Below, piece after piece: positions 17,046 to 26,075 of a stretch of 64,000 nt of DNA. The DNA comes from Granulosicoccaceae sp. 1_MG-2023 (GTDB lineage: Bacteria > Pseudomonadota > Gammaproteobacteria > Granulosicoccales > Granulosicoccaceae). The DNA lies in contig JAUOPI010000014.1 of the NCBI GenBank assembly GCA_030546905.1, positions 38,189 through 102,188 of the forward strand, given 5' to 3'. Numbering within the stretch: position 1 is the stretch's first letter; every line of letters begins with the position of its first letter. Below the pieces are notes generated by a model. That model made no database searches, was not told the DNA's origin, and saw only the letters and a program-made list of their open reading frames with translations. The position numbers and the translations under genes are program-made.

Positions 17046-18842
17046 TTAAATCAGGCTTTCATCGGGCTCCATCAGACACGCGCTACCGGCCTGCACTACT
17101 GCCGCGTAAGCGGTGGCCCGCGGCAAGACATGGGCAAAATAAAAGCGGCAACTGGCCAGCTTGGCGTTGAGGAAATCCGCTTCGCCATCACCGGCGGCCA
17201 GTTTGGCTTCGGCCGCCAGCGCCGCCTGCCCCATCAACCAGCCACCGATCACCACGCCGGCCTGCATCAGCAGATTAAACGCCGCCGCGCCGGCGTGGCC
17301 GGCATCTTCACCGGCACGCGCCAGCAGTGTGTTAACACTGTGTTCATAGCCATCACAGGCCGCCGCCAGTTGCGAGGCCAGCGTGCCGGTGATCCCGCCG
17401 GCGCTGAGCATGGTGCTGACCGTCTCGCGGATGTCCTTGATTAAGGCCTTTGCGGCTGCGCCGCCGTCGCGCAGGGTTTTACGTCCGGCAAAATCGTTGG
17501 CCTGAATACCCGAGGTGCCTTCGTAGATGGTCAGAATCCGCGCGTCCCGGTAATGCTGCGCCGCGCCGGTCTCTTCAATAAATCCCATACCGCCGTGCAC
17601 CTGCACATTCAGGCCGGTGATTTCCTGCGCCGTCTCAGTACACCAGCCCTTGACCACCGGAATCAGCAAATCGACCCGCGCCTGCGCGGCTTTGCGCTGC
17701 GCCGCATCGTCTGCATGGTCGGCCAGATCAATCTGCGCGGCCGTCATCAGCGCCAGTGCGCGCATGGCCTCGGTCTGTGATTTCATCAGCATTAACATGC
17801 GCCGCACATCGGGGAAGTCGATAATGCGTTGTTTCGTGCCGTCTTTGGCGGTGCCCTGCACGCGTTCGCCGGCATAGGCACGGGCCTGCTGGAAGGCGCG
17901 CTCGGAGATGGCCAGACCCTGCACACCGACTTCCAGCCTTGCATTATTCATCATGGTGAACATGCAATTGATGCCCTGATTTTCTTCGCCCACCAGATAG
18001 GCCAGCGCACCGCCCTTATCCCCCATCCCCATCACGCAGGTCGGACTGCCGTGGATGCCAAGCTTGTGTTCCAGCGACAAGGCATAAATATCGTTGCGGT
18101 CGCCGGGCTTGCCGTTTTCATCCAGCAGATACTTGGGCGCCAGAAACAGACTCAATCCGCGAATCCCCTCCGGTGCGCCTTCTACGCGGGCCAGAATCAG
18201 ATGCAGCACATTGTCTGTCATCTGATGATCGCCCCAGGTGATAAAGATTTTCTGGCCGGACAGGCGGTAAGCGGGTTTACCGGCCGCATCGGTGGTCGGC
18301 ACAGCGCGGGTTTTAATGGCCGCCAGATCGGTACCGGCCTGCGGTTCGGTGAGCTGCATGGTGCCGGTCCACTCACCGGAGATTAATTTTTCCAGAAAGA
18401 TTTGTTTCAGTTCGTCACTGCCGTGACGGTGGACTGCGGAAACAGCACTGGCCGTCAGCATCGGACACAGGGCGAAGGCCAGGCTGGCCGACTGCCACAT
18501 CTCGGCCACCGCGGTGCCGAGCACATGCGGCAGGCCCTGACCGCCGTATTGCGGATCGTAACTCAGCGACGCCCAGCCGGCCTCGACAAACGCCTTGTAC
18601 GCCTCGCTGAAACCAGGCGACGCCTCAACCTGACCATCTACAAGCCTGGCTCCCTGCTTATCGGCGCCGGCATTCAGCGGGGCGATCAGTTGTGCGGCAA
18701 ATTTACCGGCCTCGTCCAGAACAGCCTCGACAATATCGTTTCCGGCATCACTGAAACCGGGCAATTGCTGCACCCTCGACAGGCCTGCAACATTCTCCAT
18801 AACAAACTGCATATCCTTTACCGGACTTACGTAAACCGACAT
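17046..18842 (-). CDS. Acyl-CoA dehydrogenase, long form (DmdC-like)
   Basis: 598-residue FAD enzyme of the long acyl-CoA dehydrogenase group that has an extra C-terminal domain (about 470-590). Visible: the N-terminal cap (MQFVMENVAGLSRVQQLPGF), the FAD/acyl site MQLTEPQAGTDLAAIKT, FITWGDHQMTDN, the catalytic-base region MNNARLEVGVQGLAI, and the late block ILTIYEGTSGIQANDF. The group includes 3-methylmercaptopropionyl-CoA dehydrogenase and long-chain-type enzymes; substrate cannot be assigned. ATG 18842 follows a GAGAGA. It is divergent from the CoA-ligase/ABC operon, which suggests both act on the same acid class. Confidence 0.92.
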   Translation of the reverse strand: MSVYVSPVKDMQFVMENVAGLSRVQQLPGFSDAGNDIVEAVLDEAGKFAAQLIAPLNAGADKQGARLVDGQVEASPGFSEAYKAFVEAGWASLSYDPQYGGQGLPHVLGTAVAEMWQSASLAFALCPMLTASAVSAVHRHGSDELKQIFLEKLISGEWTGTMQLTEPQAGTDLAAIKTRAVPTTDAAGKPAYRLSGQKIFITWGDHQMTDNVLHLILARVEGAPEGIRGLSLFLAPKYLLDENGKPGDRNDIYALSLEHKLGIHGSPTCVMGMGDKGGALAYLVGEENQGINCMFTMMNNARLEVGVQGLAISERAFQQARAYAGERVQGTAKDGTKQRIIDFPDVRRMLMLMKSQTEAMRALALMTAAQIDLADHADDAAQRKAAQARVDLLIPVVKGWCTETAQEITGLNVQVHGGMGFIEETGAAQHYRDARILTIYEGTSGIQANDFAGRKTLRDGGAAAKALIKDIRETVSTMLSAGGITGTLASQLAAACDGYEHSVNTLLARAGEDAGHAGAAAFNLLMQAGVVIGGWLMGQAALAAEAKLAAGDGEADFLNAKLASCRFYFAHVLPRATAYAAVVQAGSACLMEPDESLI

Positions 18843-18963
18843 AGCTATTCTCTCTTATCTACCTGAATCCAGAGGCTACTATAGTCTAATATACCGGCCA
18901 AACGGATACTGTTAGCCTCGTTCTGCAATATTGTTTCGTATCACTTAAAGTGGCAAAAACAAC

Positions 18964-20904
18964 ATGCAGGATACCTTTCCGAAAATACTGCTCGAACGGG
19001 CACGTACCTCACCTGACAGACCTGCGATCCGCGAAAAAGATCTCGGCATCTGGCAAACCTGGACCTGGCGACAGGTCTGCGACGAGGTTCTTCTTTTTGC
19101 CGGTGGCCTCGCTGATCTCGGGATCAAACGCGGCGATAAAGTCATTATCGTCGGTGATAACCGCCCCCGTCTTTACTGGGCCATGGCCGCGACCCAGTCT
19201 CTGGGCGCCGTCCCCGTGCCCACGTATCAGGACGCCGTCGCCGCCGAAATGCGCTATGTGGTCGATCATTCCGATGCCGTGCTGGCCGTGGTGGAGGATC
19301 AGGAGCAATGCGACAAACTCCTTGAAATCAAACCCGATTGTCCGGCACTGCGGCACATCGTCTACGACGATCCGCGCGGTATGGAAGGCTACAGCGACGA
19401 CACCGTGCACGGTTTTGATGCCATACAGGCACGCGGCAAAGCCTTTAACGAAGCCAACCCGGCTTATCTGCAAAACGAGATCGACAAAACCTGCGGTGCC
19501 GATGAAGCGATTATCCTTTACACCTCCGGCACCACCGGCAATCCCAAGGGCGTGGTGCTGAGCTACGACAATATGGTGATCAGCGCCGGCAACGGTGTTC
19601 AGCTGGAAAATCTCACCGAAAACGAAGAAGCGCTCGCCTATCTGCCCATGGCCTGGGTCGGCGACCACGTTTTCTCCTATGCCCAGTCCTATATCGCCGG
19701 CTACTGCGTCAGTTGCCCGGAGAGCCCGGCGACGGTGGCGCAGGACCTGCGCGAGATCGGCCCGACCTACTACTTCGCCCCGCCGCGTGTCTTCGAAAAT
19801 CTGCTGACCTCGGTGACCATCCGCATGCAGGATGCGGCGCCGCTGAAACAAAAGCTCTTCCATCACTTTATGGACGTGGCGAAAAAAGTCGGTATCCGCA
19901 AACTCGAAGGCAAACCGATCAGTTTCGCCGAGCGGATGAACTACTGGCTCGGCAATCTGCTGGTTTACGGGCCGCTGAAAAACACCCTCGGCATGAGCCG
20001 CATCCGCGTGGCCTATACCGCCGGCGAGGCCATAGGCCCGGAAATTTTCGATTTCTACCGCTCGCTGGGCATCAATATCAAACAGATCTACGGCCAGACC
20101 GAAGCGACAATATTCGTCACGATTCAACCCGACGATCAGGTCCGCGCCGATACCGTCGGGGTCGCCGCCCCGGATGTGGAAATCCGCATCGATGACACCG
20201 GCGAGGTCTTTTACCGAAGTCCGGGGGTTTTCAAAAATTACTACAAAAATCAGGAATCCACTGACAAAACCAAAGATACAGAAGGCTGGGTCGCCACGGG
20301 TGACGCCGGCTTTTTTAATGAGGACGGTCACCTGCGCATCATCGACCGCGCCAAGGATGTGGGCAAATTCAACAACGGCAAACTTTTCGCGCCGAAATAT
20401 ATCGAGAACAAACTGAAGTTTTTCCCGCATATCCAGGAAGCGGTCTGCTTCGGCCATGAGCGCGATCGCTGCACCGCATTTATCAATATCGATATGGGCG
20501 CGGTCGGCGTCTGGGCCGAGAAAAACAATATTCCCTACGCCAGTTATCAGGAGCTGGCCGCCAAACCCGAGGTCTACCAACTGGTGCGCGAAAGCGTCGC
20601 CACGGTCAACCGCGATCTGGCCGGCGATCCCATGTTGTCGCACTCGCAGATTGAACGTTTTCTGATTCTGCACAAAGAACTCGACGCCGATGACGGCGAA
20701 CTGACCCGCACCCGCAAGGTCCGCCGGCCGTTTATTGCCGACCGTTACGGCGTACTGATCGAAGCCCTCTACAGCGACGCAGATCACTGCTTTATCGAAA
20801 CCGAAGTGAGCTTTGAAGACGGCCGCAAGGGCAAAATCTCGGCCGACCTGAAAATCAGCGACGCCGAAACGTTTTCATCCCGACACGGAGAAGCAGCCGC
20901 ATGA
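18964..20904 (+). CDS. AMP-forming acyl-CoA synthetase (long-chain-type)
   Basis: 646-residue ANL-superfamily ligase: ATP plus carboxylic acid plus CoA gives acyl-CoA. The P-loop ILYTSGTTGNPKGVVLSY (about 179-196), YGQTEA (about 378-383), the ATGDAGFFNEDG hinge region and IIDRAKDVGKFNNGK (with the C-terminal domain) are present. The long C-terminal part resembles FadD15/long-chain synthetases. First gene of a seven-gene operon; its TGA overlaps the ATG of the next ABC ATPase gene (ATGA). The pairing with a LIV-type importer suggests it activates the imported acid as it arrives. Confidence 0.93.
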   Translation: MQDTFPKILLERARTSPDRPAIREKDLGIWQTWTWRQVCDEVLLFAGGLADLGIKRGDKVIIVGDNRPRLYWAMAATQSLGAVPVPTYQDAVAAEMRYVVDHSDAVLAVVEDQEQCDKLLEIKPDCPALRHIVYDDPRGMEGYSDDTVHGFDAIQARGKAFNEANPAYLQNEIDKTCGADEAIILYTSGTTGNPKGVVLSYDNMVISAGNGVQLENLTENEEALAYLPMAWVGDHVFSYAQSYIAGYCVSCPESPATVAQDLREIGPTYYFAPPRVFENLLTSVTIRMQDAAPLKQKLFHHFMDVAKKVGIRKLEGKPISFAERMNYWLGNLLVYGPLKNTLGMSRIRVAYTAGEAIGPEIFDFYRSLGINIKQIYGQTEATIFVTIQPDDQVRADTVGVAAPDVEIRIDDTGEVFYRSPGVFKNYYKNQESTDKTKDTEGWVATGDAGFFNEDGHLRIIDRAKDVGKFNNGKLFAPKYIENKLKFFPHIQEAVCFGHERDRCTAFINIDMGAVGVWAEKNNIPYASYQELAAKPEVYQLVRESVATVNRDLAGDPMLSHSQIERFLILHKELDADDGELTRTRKVRRPFIADRYGVLIEALYSDADHCFIETEVSFEDGRKGKISADLKISDAETFSSRHGEAAA

Positions 20905-21689
20905 GTACACAACGCACATTCGGTGAAATCCTGCTGAAGGTCGAAGACGTGCATCTGTCCTTCGGCGGGGTCAAGGCCCTGACCAACGTCAACTTCGACA
21001 TCCGTAAAGGTGAAATACGCGCCATTATCGGTCCTAACGGCGCGGGCAAATCCTCGATGCTCAACGTCATCAACGGCTTTTACCACCCGCAGCAAGGCGC
21101 GATCACCTACAAGGGTGTCACCCGCAGTCAGATGAAACCCCATGAGGCGGCCCGTCAGGGCATAGCCCGGACCTTCCAGAACATCGCTTTGTTCAAAGGC
21201 ATGAGCACCCTCGACAACATCATGACCGGGCGCTTGCTGCACATGAAAAGCGGTCTGCTTTCGCAAGCCCTGTACTGGGGGAAATACCTCCGGGAAGAAG
21301 TCGCGCACCGCGAAAAAGTCGAGGAAATCATCGACTTTCTGGAAATACAGGCAATCCGCAAAACCCCGGTCGGACGCCTGCCCTACGGCTTGCAAAAACG
21401 CGTTGAGCTGGGCCGTGCGCTGGCCGCCGAGCCGGAGCTGCTGCTGCTCGATGAGCCTATGGCCGGGATGAATGTCGAGGAAAAAGAAGACATGAGCCGT
21501 TTCATTATCGAGACCAATGACCAGCTCGGCACCACCATCGCCCTGATCGAACACGATATGGGCGTGGTAATGGATCTCTCAGACCGGCTGGTGGTGCTCG
21601 ATTACGGCCGCCAGCTGGCCGACGGCGAGCCCGATGAGGTCCGCAATAACCAGGCAGTGATCGACGCCTATCTCGGTGTCACGGAGTAA
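20901..21689 (+). CDS. LIV-type ABC transporter ATP-binding protein (LivG-like)
   Basis: 262 residues. Walker A GPNGAGKSSMLN (about 40), Q-loop region ARTFQNIALFKGMS, a signature variant LPYGLQKRVELGRALA, Walker B LLLLDEPMAGMN and the switch His in ALIEHDMGVV. The Gly-Leu in the signature (YGLQKR) and the MNxEE end of Walker B are typical of the LivG branch of the hydrophobic amino acid/acid uptake family. It pairs with the second ATPase at 25229. Overlaps the ligase gene by 4 nt. Confidence 0.95.
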   Translation: MSTQRTFGEILLKVEDVHLSFGGVKALTNVNFDIRKGEIRAIIGPNGAGKSSMLNVINGFYHPQQGAITYKGVTRSQMKPHEAARQGIARTFQNIALFKGMSTLDNIMTGRLLHMKSGLLSQALYWGKYLREEVAHREKVEEIIDFLEIQAIRKTPVGRLPYGLQKRVELGRALAAEPELLLLDEPMAGMNVEEKEDMSRFIIETNDQLGTTIALIEHDMGVVMDLSDRLVVLDYGRQLADGEPDEVRNNQAVIDAYLGVTE

Positions 21690-21694
21690 GCGCT

Positions 21695-22687
21695 ATGCAT
21701 GTAGAACGCAGTGTACTGACCACCATCGGCGCCATGCTGGTGCTGATGACCGCTCTGCCCTGGTTTGTCGGGCAGGTTTCTGAAGATGTATTTTTCGAAT
21801 GGCCGTTCTTTCTCGAAGTGGCCATCGGCGGCCTGCTCTCAGGCGTCATGTACTCGCTGGTGGCGCTGGGCTTTGTACTGATCTTTAAAGCCTCGGGCGT
21901 GTTCAACTTCGCCCAGGGCGCGATGGTCTTGTTTGCCGCCCTGTCCTTTGTCGGCCTTAAAGACCTCGGCGTGCCGCTGTGGCTGTGCTTTATCCTCACC
22001 GCCGGCATTATGACCCTGGTGGCCATGACCATCGAACGGCTGGTCTTGCGCCCGCTGGTCAATCAGGAACCGATCATTCTGTTTATGGTGACCATCGGCA
22101 TCGCCTATGTGCTGGACGGCCTGGGCCAAATGATCTGGGGTTCGGAAGTGCGCATGCTCGATATCGGACTGCCGCAGGACCCGAGCTTTTTCTTCGACGG
22201 CAAAATCCTGATCAACCAGTTCGATATGTTTGCAGCCCTGATCGCCGGCGCGCTGGTCGCCGCCCTTGTCATATTCTTCCAGTACACAAAAACCGGCCGC
22301 GCCCTGCGCGCCGTGGCCGACGACCATCAGGCGGCCATGAGTGTCGGCATTCCCCTGCAACATATCTGGGTGGTGGTCTGGACGGTCGCCGGACTGGTGG
22401 CACTGGTCGCCGGGATTATGTGGGGCGGCAAACTCGGCGTGCAGTTTTCCCTCGCGCTGATTGCCCTTAAAGCACTGCCGGTACTGATACTCGGCGGCTT
22501 CACCTCCATTCCCGGCGCCATTATCGGCGGCCTGATCGTCGGCGCCGGCGAGAAAGTCTCCGAAGTCTTCCTCGGCCCGCTGGTCGGCGGCGGCATCGAA
22601 GACTGGTTTGCCTACATGCTGGCACTGGTCTTCCTCGTCTTCCGCCCGCAGGGGCTGTTCGGCGAAAAAATCATCGAGAGGGTCTGA
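21695..22687 (+). CDS. LIV-type ABC transporter permease (LivH-like)
   Basis: 330-residue inner-membrane permease, about eight transmembrane helices. Family marks: IGGLLSGVMYSLVALGFVLI, FKASGVFNFAQGAMVLFA near the N-terminus, the EAA-like cytosolic loop KTGRALRAVADDHQAAMSVG (about 195-215) and a terminal VFRPQGLFGEK. It forms the membrane channel with the LivM-like protein. It starts 5 bp after the LivG-like gene and ends one base before the next start codon. Confidence 0.95.
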   Translation: MHVERSVLTTIGAMLVLMTALPWFVGQVSEDVFFEWPFFLEVAIGGLLSGVMYSLVALGFVLIFKASGVFNFAQGAMVLFAALSFVGLKDLGVPLWLCFILTAGIMTLVAMTIERLVLRPLVNQEPIILFMVTIGIAYVLDGLGQMIWGSEVRMLDIGLPQDPSFFFDGKILINQFDMFAALIAGALVAALVIFFQYTKTGRALRAVADDHQAAMSVGIPLQHIWVVVWTVAGLVALVAGIMWGGKLGVQFSLALIALKALPVLILGGFTSIPGAIIGGLIVGAGEKVSEVFLGPLVGGGIEDWFAYMLALVFLVFRPQGLFGEKIIERV

Positions 22688-22688
22688 T

Positions 22689-23768
22689 ATGTTCTACCGC
22701 GAAGCCGGACAATTCAAAACAAGCTATCAGGCGGATCAGGCGATCTTTCCGATTCGCCAGGATCTCTATGCCTACATCGCCTTTCTGGCGGTCGCTTTTA
22801 TCGGCGTACCGCTGCTGGCCAGCGACTACTTTCTCAGCACCCTGATGCTGCCTTTTCTGGTCCTTGCCCTGGCGGCCATAGGGCTGAATATCCTGACCGG
22901 CTATGCCGGCCAGCTCAGCCTCGGTACCGGCGGTTTTATGGCCACCGGCGCCTTTGCTGCGTACAAGTTGTCGACCGCTTTTCCGGACATGCATCTGATT
23001 ATTGTGTTTTTGCTGTCAGGTCTGATCACCGCCGGGGTTGGCATATTCTTCGGCATCCCCTCACTGCGTATCAAAGGTTTCTATCTGGCCGTGGCCACCC
23101 TGGCCTCGCAGTTCTTCCTGATCTGGATGTTCAACAAATTCGGCTGGTTCACCAACTACAGCGCCTCCGGCGTCATCAGTGCACCGCCGCGCACGGTCTT
23201 CGGTGATTTCTACATCACCGGCCCGCAGGCCGCACCGGTCACAAAATACCTGTTCTGTCTGAGCTTTGTGGTGTTGCTGGCCCTGTTGGCGAAAAACCTC
23301 ACGCGCAGCAATATCGGGCGCAAATGGATGGCCATCCGCGACATGGACATAGCCGCGGAAATCATCGGTATCCCCATGCTCAAGACCAAGCTGATCGCCT
23401 TTGCCGTCAGCTCGTTCTACTGCGGCATCGCCGGCGCCTTCTGGGCTTTTCTCTACACCGGCTCGGTCGAGCCGCTGGCCTTTGATGTCAACCGCTCGTT
23501 CCAGGTCCTGTTTATGATCATCATCGGGGGACTGGGCAGCATTATGGGCTCTTTCCTCGGCGCCGCCTTTATGGTGCTGCTGCCGATTTTCCTGACCAAC
23601 GCACCGCATATGGTCGGGGTGGAAATCTCCGTCAGCACCCTCAGCCACCTGGAAGCGATGGTCTTCGGTGTCCTGATTATTTTCTTTCTGATTGTCGAGC
23701 CGCACGGGCTTGCCCGCCTGTGGCAGATATTCAAGGAAAAAATGCGTCTCTGGCCGTTTCCCCATTAA
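22689..23768 (+). CDS. LIV-type ABC transporter permease (LivM-like)
   Basis: 359 residues. The start at 22689 (MFYREAGQFKTSYQADQAIF) follows the livH-like stop by one base. Family marks: LAAIGLNILTGYAGQLSLG, GGFMATGAFAAYKL, the ATLASQFFLIWMFNK segment, the coupling-loop NIGRKWMAIRDMDIAAEIIG and a terminal IVEPHGLARLW. About ten hydrophobic segments. It partners the LivH-like permease. Confidence 0.95.
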   Translation: MFYREAGQFKTSYQADQAIFPIRQDLYAYIAFLAVAFIGVPLLASDYFLSTLMLPFLVLALAAIGLNILTGYAGQLSLGTGGFMATGAFAAYKLSTAFPDMHLIIVFLLSGLITAGVGIFFGIPSLRIKGFYLAVATLASQFFLIWMFNKFGWFTNYSASGVISAPPRTVFGDFYITGPQAAPVTKYLFCLSFVVLLALLAKNLTRSNIGRKWMAIRDMDIAAEIIGIPMLKTKLIAFAVSSFYCGIAGAFWAFLYTGSVEPLAFDVNRSFQVLFMIIIGGLGSIMGSFLGAAFMVLLPIFLTNAPHMVGVEISVSTLSHLEAMVFGVLIIFFLIVEPHGLARLWQIFKEKMRLWPFPH

Positions 23769-23804
23769 TACAACCATAGTACGGGAAGCGTCTGTATGAC
23801 GAAC

Positions 23805-23822
23805 GACGCCGGCCACGGCGTC
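23805..23822 (+). other. Intercistronic mRNA hairpin before the binding-protein gene
   Basis: GACGCCG-gcca-CGGCGTC forms a 7-bp perfect stem, 27 nt upstream of the binding-protein ATG. No T-run follows, so it is not a terminator. A stem of this kind often stabilises the downstream mRNA segment. Confidence 0.5.
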
Positions 23823-23848
23823 ACCACCTAGGTAAGGAGAGGAAACAC

Positions 23849-25162
23849 ATGAAACTCACAACATTCGCACTCGGCCTGGCCGCCGCGACGCTGCTCGGCA
23901 GCAGCGCCGTTCAGGCGGCCGATGCCCAGTTTATCGGTTCCACCGTCTACCGCACCGGCCCCTACGCACCCGGCGGCATTCCCTGGGCCGATGGTTTTGC
24001 CGACTACGTCAACCTGCTCAGCGAGCGCGACGGCGGCATCAACGGTGTACCGCTGGAACTGGAGGAATGCGACACCGCCTATAACACTGACAAAGGCGTG
24101 GAATGCTACGAACGCCTGAAAGACAAGGGTAGCACCGGCATGCCGGCTGTCATGCCGCTCTCAACCGGCATCACCTACGCCCTGCTCGACCGCGTCAAAG
24201 CCGACAAAATCCCGCTGCTGACCGCCGGTTACGGCCGCGCCGATGCCGCCGACGGCACGGTGTTCCCTTATATCTTTAATCCGCCGGCCACCTACTGGGG
24301 TGGTGCCGATGTGGCCATTCAATATATCGCGTCCGAGTTCGGTGGAACGGAAAACCTCAAAGGCAAAAAAATCGCCCTTGTCTACCACGATTCCGCTTAC
24401 GGTAAAGAGCCGATCAACACGCTCAAAGCCCTGGCCGAACAGCACGGCTACAAACTGAGTCTGTTCCCCGTCCCGCATCCGGGTCTGGAGCAAAAATCAA
24501 CCTGGCTGAAAATCGGTCGTCAACTGCGTCCGGACTACGTGATTATGTACGGCTGGGGTGTCATGAATGCCACCGCGATCAAAGAAGCGGCAGCCGTGAA
24601 CTACCCGCGTGACAAGTTCATCGGCATCTGGTGGACCGGTAACGAACAGGACGTTATCCCCGCAGGCAAGGCCGCAATCGGCTACAAAGCACTGCAATTT
24701 AACGCCATCGGTGCCGATTTCCCGGTCCATCAGGACATCATCAAATACCTGTATGAAAACGGTAAAGGCAGTGCCAAATCGCCGGATATCGTCGGTCAGG
24801 CCGCTTACAACCGGGGCTTACAGCAAGCCGTGATTGTCACCGAAGCCATCCGCGCGGCCATGAATATCTACGGCAATGCGCCGGTCACCGGTGAACAGGT
24901 CGCTCATGCCCTGGACAGCTTCGACCTGAATGCCGAACGCCTGAAGGCTCTCGGTCTCGAAGGCCTGATGGAACCCATCAAGCTCAGCTGCTCCGACCAC
25001 CAGGGTGGTGGCCACGCACAGGTCACCCAATGGGACGGCAAAACCTGGCAGTCCATCACGGACTGGATCACGCCGAACGAAGAAATGCTCCGGGCCATGT
25101 ACGAGGAATCAGCCGCGGCCTATGCCAAAGAACAGGGCATTACACCGCGTAGCTGTGATTGA
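23849..25162 (+). CDS. LIV-type ABC transporter periplasmic substrate-binding protein
   Basis: 437 residues with a clear signal peptide (MKLTTFALGLAAATLLGSSAVQA, cleavage before ADAQ). It is a type I periplasmic-binding fold like LivK but longer, of the kind that binds branched-chain amino acids, amides or aromatic/aliphatic acids. Features: YRTGPYAPGGIPWADGF, INGVPLELEECDTAYNTDKG, IALVYHDSAYGKEPI. It lacks a Cys lipobox, so it is free in the periplasm. An excellent AAGGAGAGG lies 8-9 nt before ATG 23849. Hairpins on both sides suggest it is made in excess over the membrane parts. Confidence 0.94.
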   Translation: MKLTTFALGLAAATLLGSSAVQAADAQFIGSTVYRTGPYAPGGIPWADGFADYVNLLSERDGGINGVPLELEECDTAYNTDKGVECYERLKDKGSTGMPAVMPLSTGITYALLDRVKADKIPLLTAGYGRADAADGTVFPYIFNPPATYWGGADVAIQYIASEFGGTENLKGKKIALVYHDSAYGKEPINTLKALAEQHGYKLSLFPVPHPGLEQKSTWLKIGRQLRPDYVIMYGWGVMNATAIKEAAAVNYPRDKFIGIWWTGNEQDVIPAGKAAIGYKALQFNAIGADFPVHQDIIKYLYENGKGSAKSPDIVGQAAYNRGLQQAVIVTEAIRAAMNIYGNAPVTGEQVAHALDSFDLNAERLKALGLEGLMEPIKLSCSDHQGGGHAQVTQWDGKTWQSITDWITPNEEMLRAMYEESAAAYAKEQGITPRSCD

Positions 25163-25185
25163 TCACTGAACCGCAGTGATGAAAA

Positions 25186-25210
25186 CCGGGGAGGCACGCA
25201 GCCTCCCCGG
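25186..25210 (+). other. Strong intercistronic hairpin after the binding-protein gene
   Basis: CCGGGGAGGC-acgca-GCCTCCCCGG is a perfect 10-bp GC-rich stem, with no T-run. A second, smaller stem (ATCACTG/CAGTGAT, 25162-25180) precedes it. Placed directly behind the binding-protein gene, it may protect that mRNA from 3' decay or dampen expression of the following ATPase gene. Confidence 0.6.
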
Positions 25211-25228
25211 CAACCGACAGGACAAGCC

Positions 25229-26044
25229 ATGACTGATAAGCCAAGTCCCTTACTTACCGTCGAGAATATCGAGGTCATTTACAACCACGTGATTCTGGTC
25301 CTCAAGGGCGTTTCCCTGCAGGTTCCGGAAGGTGGTATTACGGCCCTGCTCGGCGGCAACGGCGCCGGTAAAACCACGACGCTTAAAGCCATCTCCAATC
25401 TGCTGCGCGCCGAACGCGGCGACGTCACCAAAGGCGCGATTCACTATCAGGGCCAGCGCGTTGACAGCATGTCTCCGGCTGATCTGGTGAAAAAAGGCGT
25501 GGTTCAGGTAATGGAAGGACGCCATTGCTTTGAACACCTGACCGTCGAGGAGAACCTGCTGACCGGTGCCTATACACGCAAAGCCGGGCGACGTGCGATC
25601 AACGACGACCTGGAACGGGTTTACAACTACTTCCCGCGGCTGCGCGAACGGCGCAAAAGCCAGGCCGGCTACACCTCCGGCGGCGAGCAGCAAATGGTCG
25701 CCATGGGCCGCGCCATGATGGCCCGGCCGAAGATGATTCTGCTCGATGAACCCTCCATGGGCCTGGCGCCGCAGCTGGTCGAGGAAATCTTCGAAATCGT
25801 CAAAACCCTCAACGAGAAAGAAGGCGTAAGTTTTCTGCTCGCCGAGCAGAACACCAATGTTGCCCTGAAATATGCCAAGTACGGCTATATTCTGGAGAAC
25901 GGCCGTATCGTGATGGACGGCGACGCCAAAGAGCTCAGCGAAAACTCCGATGTACGCGAGTTTTATCTGGGTGTCAGCGACAAAGGACGCAAGAGCTTCC
26001 GTGACGTGAAACACTACCGCCGCCGCAAGCGCTGGCTCGCCTGA
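25229..26044 (+). CDS. LIV-type ABC transporter ATP-binding protein (LivF-like)
   Basis: 271 residues. Walker A LGGNGAGKTTTLKA, QVMEGRHCFEHLTVEENL, signature YTSGGEQQMVAMGRAMM, Walker B MILLDEPSMGLAPQ and LLAEQNTNVALKYA. The GGNGAGKTT and MGLAP features mark the LivF branch. A basic tail (about 255-271) extends past the usual end. It forms the ATPase heterodimer with the LivG-like protein and has AGGA upstream of ATG 25229. Confidence 0.95.
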   Translation: MTDKPSPLLTVENIEVIYNHVILVLKGVSLQVPEGGITALLGGNGAGKTTTLKAISNLLRAERGDVTKGAIHYQGQRVDSMSPADLVKKGVVQVMEGRHCFEHLTVEENLLTGAYTRKAGRRAINDDLERVYNYFPRLRERRKSQAGYTSGGEQQMVAMGRAMMARPKMILLDEPSMGLAPQLVEEIFEIVKTLNEKEGVSFLLAEQNTNVALKYAKYGYILENGRIVMDGDAKELSENSDVREFYLGVSDKGRKSFRDVKHYRRRKRWLA

Positions 26045-26075
26045 GCTCAGACCACGCGATCACAGGAGAAACCCC

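Noticed and set aside
19009..20787. 592-codon minus-strand frame opposite the acyl-CoA synthetase
   Set aside because: Shadow of a clear ANL-family gene; composition and lack of motifs argue against it.
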